In this document: piece by piece, positions 20,651 to 30,585 of the stretch
Numbering within the stretch: position 1 is the first letter of the stretch
Layout: each line of letters starts with the position of its first letter
Origin: Isoetes taiwanensis
Lineage: Eukaryota; Streptophyta; Lycopodiopsida; Isoetales; Isoetaceae
DNA: 64,000 nt
Assembly (NCBI GenBank): GCA_021234155.1
Contig: JAJEKV010000339.1
Coordinates: 126,001 to 190,000, forward strand
Direction of reading: 5' to 3'
Made by a program: the position numbers and the translations under genes
The notes under the pieces: model-generated
The model's input: only the letters and a program-made list of their open reading frames with translations
Told to the model about the DNA's origin: nothing
Databases searched by the model: none

Positions 20651-21642
20651 TTCATTAAGCAGGAGTAACGTATTAAACATCATGTCAAATAATATAATAA
20701 GTATAAAATATATACAACCATATGCATACTCATGAATGACAAAAATCATACTAAAAAAAAAATGCTCGTTTTTTCCTTTTTTCTTTTAAGTACAACAATA
20801 CTATTGTTCCATTTCGAACGGGAGAAGTCTATCATAGCGATAGTTGATGAATAACTCATCTCCAATGTTTATGCTTTTAATAGCATATACCATGATAAAT
20901 CTGCCTTTTACATATCTTGTAAAAAAATCTTCCTCCCCTCCTTGACACTCTAAAAATTCACAATTGCATCGCTCACAGTCGTCAATAGAACTGTTGATGA
21001 ACCCTGCAATATTGCCATGAACCCCTGGCCGACAATTAATAAACTTCAACTCCTCATCACATGCCCCCACAGCTATCGATGCAGCATTGGAATTCATTCC
21101 ATAAATCCTCATACGCCAAGTATATTTAGTCAAAGTTTGCCAAGTTTTCAATCGTACTCTGGACCGACATATGACATTAATGGAATGTTGGTTCCTCGCT
21201 CCACTTCTATATGTGTCCCGGAGATAAGGCCGAATCCAACTTCGGGACAAATGCGGCTCCGCATAATGATATATCTTCTTCCCCAATAAGCAAATTCTTG
21301 ATCCATAGAGATAGGTAAGTCTACAGGCCACAAGCCAAATGTCTTGCGGTCCCTAGCAAAGGATCGGACTAATCTTTGCAATTCTTCAGGAATTTCACAC
21401 TCGGGCAGTGAGGCCAAGCATTCTTGAAAAATTTGCGACACATATAATGTTTTCATGATTGTACCTTTGTGTTCTTTCACGCAAGGGAACACTCAGCGTT
21501 GAGCGGCACCCATCCACATTATGGATGAATCGAATTATTGCTTCGGTTTCATATGCTTCTATGGACAACATTAAATCAAAATCCACATCTATTTTGGAGG
21601 AGACATCAATATCATCTACCTACATATTTAGATTATATCATA

Positions 21643-21659
21643 AACATCTTGAATATATA
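21643..21659. repeat. Left target-site duplication of LINE (17 bp)
   Basis: aacatcttgaatatata, identical to 24930-24946. The two copies bracket the minus-strand LINE. Confidence 0.85.
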
Positions 21660-21829
21660 TATTTTTTTTTTTTTTGAAGGACGAAAGCCAAAAAGTTTAT
21701 TAATCAGAGAAAAAGTACAAAATTTACATGTCTCATCTAACTGTATAAGCACACAGAGATGCCACAGGAGCACGAGCCTGGAGCACAATGTACTTACTCC
21801 AGAATAGGAGACTAATGATAAGAATCAAT

Positions 21830-22822
21830 TCAAGATCTTGAATCGGATCGTTCCACCGGTTCCGAGTCAAGGGGAAGAACACTCGTGAAATTTGTCAATA
21901 TCTTTTTACGGGCCCTTTGTAATAACACTGCAGTGCGGATGAATAAATGCCACGAAAGATGTGAAGTCTGCGGCAGCGCCCCATATCGACCATAGGAGCC
22001 AAAGGAACCAAGATGAAATGCCCTTTGTTTATTTGGAGGCCATGCATTGGGATAGGGCGCCAAAAGGATGCATCGGGACCCAATGTCTTTGTGAAACAAA
22101 CCTTGTAGCCGGGACCACGGCTGGTTGAACCTCAGGACAATCAAAGAGACAATGCTCAAGAGTCTCAACGTCCGAGAGGCAGAGCGGGCATACTGCAGAT
22201 ATGCGAGGATCATAGCGATGTCAAAAGGCATTAACCCGAGAGCACACGTGGATAACCCGCCACCACAAATTACAAAGACTTTAGGGTGGAGCAACCTATC
22301 CCAAAGCCATCGCCATGTACGACACAAAGTGGGTGTGGAACATGTAGGTGCCACCCATCCGCAACCTGGATGGGTTGTGGTGCTAAAAGAAGGCGATATC
22401 TTGATCGACAAATTGCTTACCTTTGTGAATATTTTCATGACGGTCCCATGGCACCCTTTCAAAGCAACACCAACTTGCACTATGAGAGGCAAATTTTTCG
22501 CGACCTTCTCCCATAGAGATACATCCCAACGAGAGCAGGAACTTTGCACGAAATTGAGGCCAAGACAAGAGGCGACCCTCCTCATACCATGCTTGAATAG
22601 AGACAACACCTGCAAGAACCCATCGTCTATGTGTAAGGGGATGAACTGAGGCTTCCAATGGAGGTGCTGAGGGGTCTGGAGGCAGTGGTGCCCACTGCCA
22701 TGGAGTCTCCAATAGGGTGTGGATAGAGGGGCATGGCCAGAAAAGATGTCTGACTGCCTCCCATGCTGCCAACAAGCCACGCAAAAATGGAGAAGCGCTT
22801 GGAAAAGGCTGCAGTTGGGCAT
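21830..22822 (-). pseudogene. LINE ORF2 zinc-binding region (zf-RVT)
   Basis: The region encodes, with frame changes, the reverse-transcriptase zinc-binding module: a WRWLWDRLLHPK-like segment, WWRVIHVCSR, CARCLSDVETLEHCLFDCP and a tryptophan-rich C-terminus. The ET(L)EH(C)LFDCP motif is characteristic. It directly follows the deletion junction at about 22815. Confidence 0.75.
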
Positions 22823-24052
22823 TTGTCTCTTTTCAGTTCAAAGACTGCCGATTTTAAATCGTCAGCTGTCATAGCCGCCTCTATCGACTCTCGCTGCTCA
22901 CCAGAGATGATGGGGGAAATCCTAGATAAAACAGCATCTTGCATTTCTAATTGAAAGGGAAGATGTTTCTCAGCAAAAAACGTCTGGAAGTGGTTATGCA
23001 GATGCTGCCTGAGTTCAGTCGGCTCTGTTAGCATCGAACCATTCGGCAAAAGCAATGAGGACATGGTTGATGTCATGCGACGCCTCTTAGCTGCCGCGAA
23101 AAAAGAAGCCCGCATAACGGTCTCGATCCACGAAACCCGCTGCAGACTGCTTTCATCTTTGCTTCTTTGAATTTGCTCCTCCTCCAATGCTTGGATGCAT
23201 TGCCAAAATATCACGATCATGAACATACGAAGGAGTCCCCATCGAGAATGGAGCAGGTCCCGATACAAAGTGTCCATAAAGCACGACCCGGGCTTGGACT
23301 CTCGACCCCACCCTTTGGCAAAACCTTGATCGCCGCGAATTGCATCCACTATGCCGGTCATACCGACGTCGATTGAAGGCGTTCGTCCAAGTATTCTTGC
23401 AACCTTCTTGAAAGTCAAAGCATCCTTTAAGAACTTCACGTTCGGGGCGAAAAACACGCCCTTCCAGCCGCCTGCAGGGCTCGTCTCGAGATGAATTGCG
23501 GATGGTGGTGCAAACCGAGGTTATCTCTCGAGACGTAATCGAAAGAGACCACGGAAGTGCCGCAACTATATCTGCATTCCAATAAGCTCTATCCAACCGA
23601 AAGCTTGCGCGACCCCCACCAACTTGACCATTGCACCAAGTGAAGGCACCTTCACCATCAATCTCCGAGAGGTTGTAGTCATGGAGTAGACGAAGCCACT
23701 GCTGGCGTTCAAAACCAGACACCACTGTAGAGGTCGCCCCCAACCGATCAGACTCCACTTCCACCATATTGAGATCCCCAACAAGCAGACCATGAAATGT
23801 GGCAGCCCAAAATTTGAGTATCTTCCTCGCCAAAGAGGCCCTGGTGAAGCTCTCACGATGAGGTCTATTGTGGGCATAAACAATAATTAGACCATATTTA
23901 ACCCCTTGTTCCTGCCATACAATTAGGGCCCAACGACCAAAGCGATCAGCCTGAGTAAAGATGACTGGCAAGGAAGGAAGCCATGCTATCACAACCCCTG
24001 CACTAGCAGAATCAGCTGCTGCGATAAGGACATTAAACCTGCGACCAATCAT
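22627..24052 (-). pseudogene. LINE ORF2 endonuclease and N-terminal RT region
   Basis: The apurinic-endonuclease-like domain reads VVIAWLPSLP, FGRWALIVW, LLVGDLNMVE (the GDFN motif, here GDLN), WCNGQVGGGRASFRLDRAYW (RLDR motif) and then LPWSLSITS. Following a frameshift near 23460, the linker region KRRRMTSTMSSLLLPNGSML and HFQTFFAEKHLPF leads to ELKRDKCP, the start of RT. Endonuclease nicking primes LINE cDNA synthesis. An earlier frameshift separates MRLVSWNVRGVASS (24200) from the rest. Confidence 0.85.
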
Positions 24053-24929
24053 GTCTGCAAGCTTTGATATGTCTCCCTTACGACACTTATGCTCTTGAAG
24101 ACATACAAACCGAAAGCATCCAATCTAGATAAGTAAAAAGAAATCTGACTCGCTTGAGGGGGGAGGAGGCTACCCCACGAACATTCCATGAGACTAACCG
24201 CATTGATCTTGTGATGGGGCCAATTCGAGATGAGACCCACCGGTGTCTCAAGGGAACTTGAGGATGTTTCACGGGCACGGCATGGCAAACAACCTCATCA
24301 ACCAAATCAGCCCTTGAAGTGGATCAAAGCGACCACCATGGGATGCAATGGGAGGCGGTGCCACCAGGCGAGGCGAGGGCTGGGGCGCAGAGGAATTAGA
24401 TCCCTTAGCAGACTTTTCGTGGTTGACGAAGAGCCGGTGGATGTTTAGGTGGTGGGTGGATGCCCGCGCCGATCAATGTCCATATCACGCCCACGAGCCT
24501 CTTCAATTTGCTCTTGCGATTTACGGATTTCAGCCGGTCTCAACATTTGGTGTTCGTGAGATGAGATGGAGGAGCTGAAGAAGCGAAGGGGGGCAATTTG
24601 CGAGCAGCTGGGGTTTTGTGAGATATCCATTGAGGTGGGAGCTGATCTAGGAGCATGGAGTGCCGGAGGAGCAGATGGAGAATCCTGTTGGTGAACCCTA
24701 CGATATTGAGCAAAGAGAGGGGCTTCGGGAAACATGAGAGCTAGCTCAGGACCATTCAACAAGGACAGCTTAAATGGAAAGAACATGGGCCCGCTTTGGA
24801 CAACAATTGTTTGAGGCAAATCACGATGAATGGGCCTTGCCATGCAAAACTTGGTGATGCCGTTGGTTATGGAGTGTTGCAAATGGAGTCCAATCTCATT
24901 AGCAATGGCAGAAATGATTGGAATCCTGT

Positions 24930-24946
24930 AACATCTTGAATATATA
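24930..24946. repeat. Right target-site duplication of LINE (17 bp)
   Basis: aacatcttgaatatata, matching 21643-21659. Sequence to the right resumes the SET-gene intron. Confidence 0.85.
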
Positions 24947-25214
24947 CTTGAACCCGGAGAGATACTGTAACAAAAAAAAATAAAAATAAATAATCATTGT
25001 ACCAATCTGATATCCATGACGAGCATCAGATCTGGTGGGTTGTTCAAATGTACCAAATCTTATCAGATAGTCTTCAACAACCGTTCTAATTCGCCGCTTC
25101 AGCCCCATACATCTTTTAAAATTGCAAACTATTTTGTCCCTCTGCCAATTACAAAAGGCAAGTACTATATACTGCACAATAGTTCGAACGGCCATGATAG
25201 ATACATATGGTAGT

Positions 25215-25560
25215 ATAAAACGGACAGAATTGGGTCCGGACACCTGGTCCTCTCCACTCAAGGTGGAGCCAACCATGCCCTTTCCCGAGTACGACCCTTA
25301 TATAAGTTTCTATTGCAATAAAGAGTTTAGAGACGCGCTTAGACCCGATACATAGAGTCCCCTCCACTCAAGGTGAAGTCGACATATGACCTTGACTATG
25401 CAACACCTCAATTTTGTAATCTACATTGTACTCAGAAAGGTATAAAGGTGAGTTTGGGCCCGACGCACTGGTCCTCTCCACTCAACGTGGAGCCGACTGT
25501 GTCCTTGACTAAAACACCTGCCTTTTTTCTTGACTACGCGCACCTGGTCCTCTTCTAGCT
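25215..25560 (-). repeat. Repeat array upstream of the SET gene
   Basis: Four copies of the ctggtcctctccactca/aggtggagcc block at about 25244, 25351, 25469 and 25544, less regular than the array at 11150-11600. It lies just 5' of the SET-gene start on the minus strand, so it may hold the promoter of the element. Confidence 0.75.
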
Positions 25561-25799
25561 TACATATGTCTAGGCTAGTAAATACAAGAATCAGTCACTC
25601 ACAAATGACGGTTCCGCAACTAGAGCCTCCCCTGGTACCAAGACAGCATCAATCTGCCTCCTGGCCATCTCCAGACATCGATCAAGCCTACGAGCATGGC
25701 GATCCATGTAGGGCAGCAACAAATGTAAGATTTGGTTAAAAAAAAGAACAACAAAAGCGCTAGCTAGGAAGAGGAGCGAAAAAAATAACAACGAAGGCC

Positions 25800-26100
25800 G
25801 GAAAAGGGCTACTTATATAAAAAGGCCGTTACGTCGCATGGTACGCGACGCCGCATGCGACATCTAGTCAATGGTCACTTGCTAGGTCACATGCCCATTG
25901 GCGCCACGTGGCAGCAAAGTACTGACGTGGCATGCGACGTGACGTCACCGACATGCCACCTGGCGTGACGAACTCGCCCAGGCTACGCGACGTCAGACGT
26001 CGCAGTACACGTCGACGTGGCGTCGCTAGTTGCGACGTTGACGTGACCTGATCACGTCAAATGTGATGTCGCGTGACCCAGACGTCGCAACCCCACGTCG
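25800..26100. repeat. acgtcgca-rich subterminal region
   Basis: About 300 bp packed with acgtcg, gcgacgt, gacgtggc and cgcatgcga motifs on both strands, much richer in CG than its surroundings. It ends sharply at about 26102. Position and structure fit the 5' subterminal region of the CACTA-like element on the minus strand. A CACTA terminal inverted repeat was not found. Confidence 0.6.
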
Positions 26101-26401
26101 TTAAATGACCATTTTCTTGTTGTATGAGTTGTATAATTTGCATTTGCTTGCAATGCTGGATTGTATACATTTACATAGTGCTAGAGTAAATACATGAGTA
26201 ATGAATATATAACGTATAGGAGACTCTTTATGTGTAGATTCAAACACACATACAAGTAGTTGAATATGCGAGAACTGTATTTGGATAACATTGGTTTTGC
26301 TTGGTCTTTTTATTGTTAAAGCCATTGTAGAGTTGCAAGCATAGGCCCTTCTCATTCATGACATTGTTGCATAAAAAGTGAGCTTTGATTTTAAACTAGC
26401 A
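26101..26401. other. AT-rich spacer
   Basis: No gene or repeat recognised between the subterminal region and the tandem LTR element. Confidence 0.4.
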
Positions 26402-26406
26402 GAACC

Positions 26407-27364
26407 TGATACGCTTTAAGGGAAAAGCTTAAAGGCGTAACTACTTTGAACCACAATTGTATAGACTAAGTAAGAAGATAACAGTCTTTACTTAAGTACA
26501 AGTAGCTTGGTTTCCACAACTAGTCATCTTGGTTTCCACAACCAATGGATTTGGGCATCCAGTTCACCACCCATCCGGATCCAGAACAAAAACTAAGGCA
26601 ATTTCCAAGGGAAACAGTGAAAGGAATTGAGTAGCAGCCTATTATCCCTTCAGCTTGCTATCAATCCGATCTACAATTGCAATGGGTTCATATAGCTTCA
26701 ATCCAACCACCAAGGATTAGAACTCGATTCAATCCCAAGCTTATCTGAAAACCAGAATCACTGCAGATCCAGAAGCATGTGAGCAGAGCAGACCCAGAAG
26801 CCCCTCTGTAAGATCCACGGCTCAATCACAGTAAAACAAGCCGGATTTGGATAGGAGAGGCAGCCAAAGTCCCATTTGCTGCTGCCCAACTCAAGAGCAG
26901 GTGGGTGCAGATGCCGGAAGCCAGGTCTGTGATGCCGTGACCTCTTAAAACTGGCCGTGATCCCCTACTTGTAGCCGGATCCACCCTTTTCTTCACATAA
27001 AGGCTGCTATTTCGATCGCCTCCCGAGCCTTTTTCCTGCCCATAAAGGTATTTGGTCCCAGCTATTCCGATCTCCGCTGATTTCGCCTTTTCATGGTAAG
27101 AATAGTTTGCCCAATCCCTATTTTGACGTTTCCCTTGCTTCCACATAAGATATTCCCTTGCTTAAGATATTTTCTTTTCCCTTTAGAAAATATCTCCCTT
27201 TATCCTTGCTAATAACAATGGTTATTGATAATACCTTGCCCCATAATATCTTATAACCATTGACTTTCAAAATACCCCATTGCCTTAACCATTGTTCCTC
27301 AACACCCCATTGCCTTAGTTTCTTTTTGTCTCTGGACCACTCCCCCTAGCATGCCCCCATATCA
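26407..27364 (-). repeat. LTR copy 1 (3' LTR on minus strand), 958 bp
   Basis: Plus-strand ends are tgatacgctttaagg and gcccccatatca. Nearly identical to copy 2. A 106-codon open frame (26826-27146) recurs unchanged in copy 2 but has no recognisable product. Confidence 0.93.
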
Positions 27365-27494
27365 ATCCATCCCTTCTTAATGAAGATCGTCCGCGATCTT
27401 CCAGAGACGCTCCAGTGGCTCCATCCCTTCTCAAGGCGATTGCCCCATACGTCTGAAGGTTCTGCAAAATCAAGAAATAGTTACGGATATGCGC

Positions 27495-27641
27495 GTACTC
27501 CATAGTACGATATATCCTTGTACCTCCGCGGCACACTTCGCTATCGTTTGTACCTCCACGGTACTTATTGATAGTATCTCCATGATACTAAGCTATTGTA
27601 TCTCCACGATACGTTAGTGTTTGTCGTACCTCCCGCGGTAC
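27495..27641. repeat. Array of six short palindromes, copy 1
   Basis: Palindromes of 14-16 bp with a common ctcc core occur every 24-30 bp: gtactccatagtac (27495), gtacctccgcggcac (27520), gtacctccacggtac (27550), gtatctccatgatac (27574), gtatctccacgatac (27598) and gtacctcccgcggtac (27626). Arms change in a paired way (gtac/gtac versus gtat/atac), which indicates selection or homogenisation of a hairpin, not of sequence alone. Confidence 0.8.
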
Positions 27642-28485
27642 TACCTAATTTTGTTAGGCCTATTGTGCAATAACCACAATTACCCCCTCAAAAAAAATTA
27701 CATCCAATGACCATGCTTTCATAATAATTTAATTTTTATTCCACATAAAAATCAAATATTACGAACCAAATCAAATCAACTTACTTAACTTTTACCCATA
27801 AGTACGTCCCATAGGAAGCAATTTGAGATTCCGTGATCCAAATTTTGCAGCATCCATACCTTAAACAGATTTGTCCGTAAAGTTCCCTTCCCATGCTTAT
27901 CACTAAGCAGACCTGCAAATAAGGTCCAATGTTAATATGACTCCCAAAGTCAAATATTTATATGAGTGACCCCCACGGCCAGTCGATCTCTCAGATCTCC
28001 ACGTTCTGACTCCGCAATCCCAAACAAGATGCTTTATTTATTCCATAATCCCCCTAATGATCATAGGAATTTCCCCAATAACCCAAACTCGTTCCCAACA
28101 AGTCGGTCCCTATACGCTTCGAGCATTCTCCACGAAAGCACCGAACTTTTTCTCTTCTACTGCTGCTACTGATGCTCCAGCCTCATTTATCACCAAATCC
28201 AATGTATTAGAATAGTAGGCTTATTCATCAGGCACAAAATCCTTTTCCCAGAATTACACAAATTCTTGGGGCTCTAGAATTTCCACCTTGGACGCCACGC
28301 TCCAAGATTCACCTGTTTAGATATATACTTCACCCCCCCTGAACCTGTTATCAGATCGAAGCCCCCAACGCTTCTTTGACACAGTTAAACCCATCTATAC
28401 TTGCAGCACAAGCTTGCAAGATTCTTGGTGTTTTTGCAGCCTTGATGTCCCATAGCCCATAGATTCCAAAAGAATCGTAACCCCC

Positions 28486-28497
28486 GCTCTGATACCA
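28486..28497 (-). other. Primer-binding site, first internal unit
   Basis: Plus strand gctctgatacca, the complement of TGGTATCAGAGC, two bases (ct) from the LTR at 28500. Confidence 0.9.
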
Positions 28498-28499
28498 CT

Positions 28500-29457
28500 T
28501 GATACGCTTTAAGGGAAAAGCTTAAAGGCGTAACTACTTTGAACCACAATTGTATAGACTAAGTAAGAAGATAACAGTCTTTACTTAAGTACAAGTAGCT
28601 TGGTTTCCACAACTAGTCATCTTGGTTTCCACAACCAATGGATTTGGGCATCCAGTTCACCACCCATCCGGATCCAGAACAAAAACTAAGGCAATTTCCA
28701 AGGGAAACAGTGAAAGGAATTGAGTAGCAGCCTATTATCCCTTCAGCTTGCTATCAATCCGATCTACAATTGCAATGGGTTCATATAGCTTCAATCCAAC
28801 CACCAAGGATTAGAACTCGATTCAATCCCAAGCTTATCTGAAAACCAGAATCACTGCAGATCCAGAAGCATGTGAGCAGAGCAGACCCAGAAGCCCTGCT
28901 GTAAGATCCACGGCTCAATCACAGTAAAACAAGCCGGATTTGGATAGGAGAGGCAGCCAAAGTCCCATTTGCTGCTGCCCAACTCAAGAGCAGGTGGGTG
29001 CAGATGCCGGAAGCCAGGTCTGTGATGCCGTGACCTCTTAAAACTGGCCGTGATCCCCTACTTGTAGCCGGATCCACCCTTTTCTTCACATAAAGGCTGC
29101 TATTTCGATCGCCTCCCGAGCCTTTTTCCTGCCCATAAAGGTATTTGGTCCCAGCTATTCCGATCTCCGCTGATTTCGCCTTTTCATGGTAAGAATAGTT
29201 TGCCCAATCCCTATTTTGACGTTTCCCTTGCTTCCACATAAGATATTCCCTTGCTTAAGATATTTTCTTTTCCCTTTAGAAAATATCTCCCTTTATCCTT
29301 GCTAATAACAATGGTTATTGATAATACCTTGCCCCATAATATCTTATAACCATTGACTTTCAAAATACCCCATTGCCTTAACCATTGTTCCTCAACACCC
29401 CATTGCCTTAGTTTCTTTTTGTCTCTGGACCACTCCCCCTAGCATGCCCCCATATCA
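28500..29457 (-). repeat. LTR copy 2 (middle), 958 bp
   Basis: Same ends as copy 1 and almost the same sequence over the full length, including the 28919-29239 open frame. It is flanked on both sides by internal sequence. Confidence 0.93.
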
Positions 29458-29587
29458 ATCCATCCCTTCTTAATGAAGATCGTCCGCGATCTTCCAGAGA
29501 CGCTCCAGTGGCTCCATCCCTTCTCAAGGCGATTGCCCCATACGTCTGAAGGTTCTGCAAAATCAAGAAATAGTTACGGATATGCGC

Positions 29588-29733
29588 GTACTCCATAGTA
29601 CGATATATCCTTGTACCTCCGCGGCACACTTCGCTATCGTTTGTACCTCCACGGTACTTATTGATAGTATCTCCATGATACTAAGCTATTGTATCTCCAC
29701 GATACGTTAGTGTTTGTCGTACCTCCACGGTAC
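29588..29733. repeat. Array of six short palindromes, copy 2
   Basis: Same array as at 27495-27641. The last unit is gtacctccacggtac in place of gtacctcccgcggtac and still forms a palindrome. Confidence 0.8.
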
Positions 29734-30571
29734 TACCTAATTTTGTTAGGCCTATTGTGCAATAACCACAATTACCCCCTCTCAAAAATTACATCCAATG
29801 ACCATGCTTTCATAATAATTTAATTTTTATTCCACATAAAAATCAAATATTACGAACCAAATCAAATCAACTTACGAACTTTTACCCATAAGTCTGTCCC
29901 ATAGGAAGCAATTTGAGATTCCGCATCCAAATTTTAGCATCCATACCTTAAACAGATTTGTCCGTAAAGTTCCCTTCCCATGCTTATCACTAAGCAGACC
30001 TGCAAATAAGGTCCAATGTTAATATGACTCCCAAAGTCAAATATTTATATGAGTGACCCCCACGGCCAGTCGATCTCTCAGATCTCCACGTTCTGACTCC
30101 GCAATCCCAAACAAGATGCTTTATTTATTCCATAATCCCCCTAATGATCATAGGAATTTCCCCAATAACCCAAACTCGTTCCCAACAAGTCGGTCCCTAT
30201 ACGCTTCGAGCATTCTCCACGAAAGCACCGAACTTTTTCTCTTCTACTGCTGCTACTGATGCTCCAGCCTCATTTATCACCAAATCCAATGTATTAGAAT
30301 AGTAGGCTTATTCATCAGGCACAAAATCCTTTTCCCAGAATTACACAAATTCTTGGGGCTCTAGAATTTCCACCTTGGACGCCACGCTCCAAGATTCACC
30401 TGTTTAGATATATACTTCACCCCCCGAACTTTGTTATCAGATCGAAGCCCCCAACGCTTCTTTGACACAGTTAAACCCATCTATACTTGCAGCACAAGCT
30501 TGCAAGATTCTTGGTGTTTTTGCAGCCTTGATGTCCCATAGCCCATAGATTCCAAAAGAATCGTAACCCCC

Positions 30572-30583
30572 GCTCTGATACCA
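30572..30583 (-). other. Primer-binding site, second internal unit
   Basis: Plus strand gctctgatacca, two bases before the third LTR at 30586. In minus-strand terms this is the 5'-most primer site of the array. Confidence 0.9.
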
Positions 30584-30585
30584 CT

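Larger units (their letters stand above)
21660..24929 (-). mobile_element. LINE inserted in SET-gene intron, RT core deleted
   Basis: Bounded by a 17-bp target-site duplication, with a poly-A tail (T14 on the plus strand at 21661-21675). Minus-strand order: C-terminal part of an ORF1-like protein (24445-24882), endonuclease from MRLVSWNVRG at about 24200, N-terminal RT region, then zinc-binding domain. At about 22815 the RT N-terminal segment (AVFELKRDKCP, canonical KxPGPDG next) jumps directly to the zinc-binding region. The RT catalytic core, including FxDxxKAFD and YxDD, is therefore gone. The element belongs to a different LINE lineage from the copies at 18 and 44 kb. Confidence 0.88.
20801..25195 (-). 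pseudogene. SET-domain gene next to the TNP2 transposase
   Basis: Exon 1 (25003-25195) starts MAVRTIVQYI and ends at a donor GTACAA. An in-phase acceptor at 21616 leads to exon 2, DDIDVSSKIDVDFDLMLS, so the intron spans 21616-25002. About 100 bp of it is original; the rest is an inserted LINE. After single-base shifts near 21480 and 21150 the protein continues to a SET domain: GFGLISGTHIEVERG (GxG motif), SYVGPE, KYTWRMRIYG, FINSSIDDCERCNCEF (NHxC-like), GDELFINYRYD (the ELxxDY motif) and a stop at 20801. SET proteins methylate lysines, mostly on histones. NHSC is replaced by NSSI, and no post-SET cysteines follow. Shared strand, neighbouring short introns and the repeat array upstream suggest it belongs to the same CACTA-like element as TNP2. 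Whether it was active before the frameshifts is unknown. Confidence 0.7.

Noticed and set aside
24230-24578. Plus-strand ORFs over the LINE 5' part
   Set aside because: They are shadows of the minus-strand ORF1/endonuclease reading and have no domain of their own.
26101-26401. CACTA terminal inverted repeat at the right end of the SET/TNP2 element (catagtgctag near 26172)
   Set aside because: A single tagtg is expected by chance, and no matching left end or 3-bp target duplication was seen.
27495-27641. Regularly spaced palindromes considered as a CRISPR array
   Set aside because: Units vary, spacers are only about 10-15 bp and repeated, and the host is a plant; the array sits inside a retroelement.
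26826-29239. Identical 106-codon ORFs at 26826-27146 and 28919-29239, and identical 73- and 68-codon ORFs in the internal units
   Set aside because: They are the same LTR or internal sequence repeated in the tandem element. Identity reflects recent duplication, not coding constraint, and LTR copy 3 breaks the frame.
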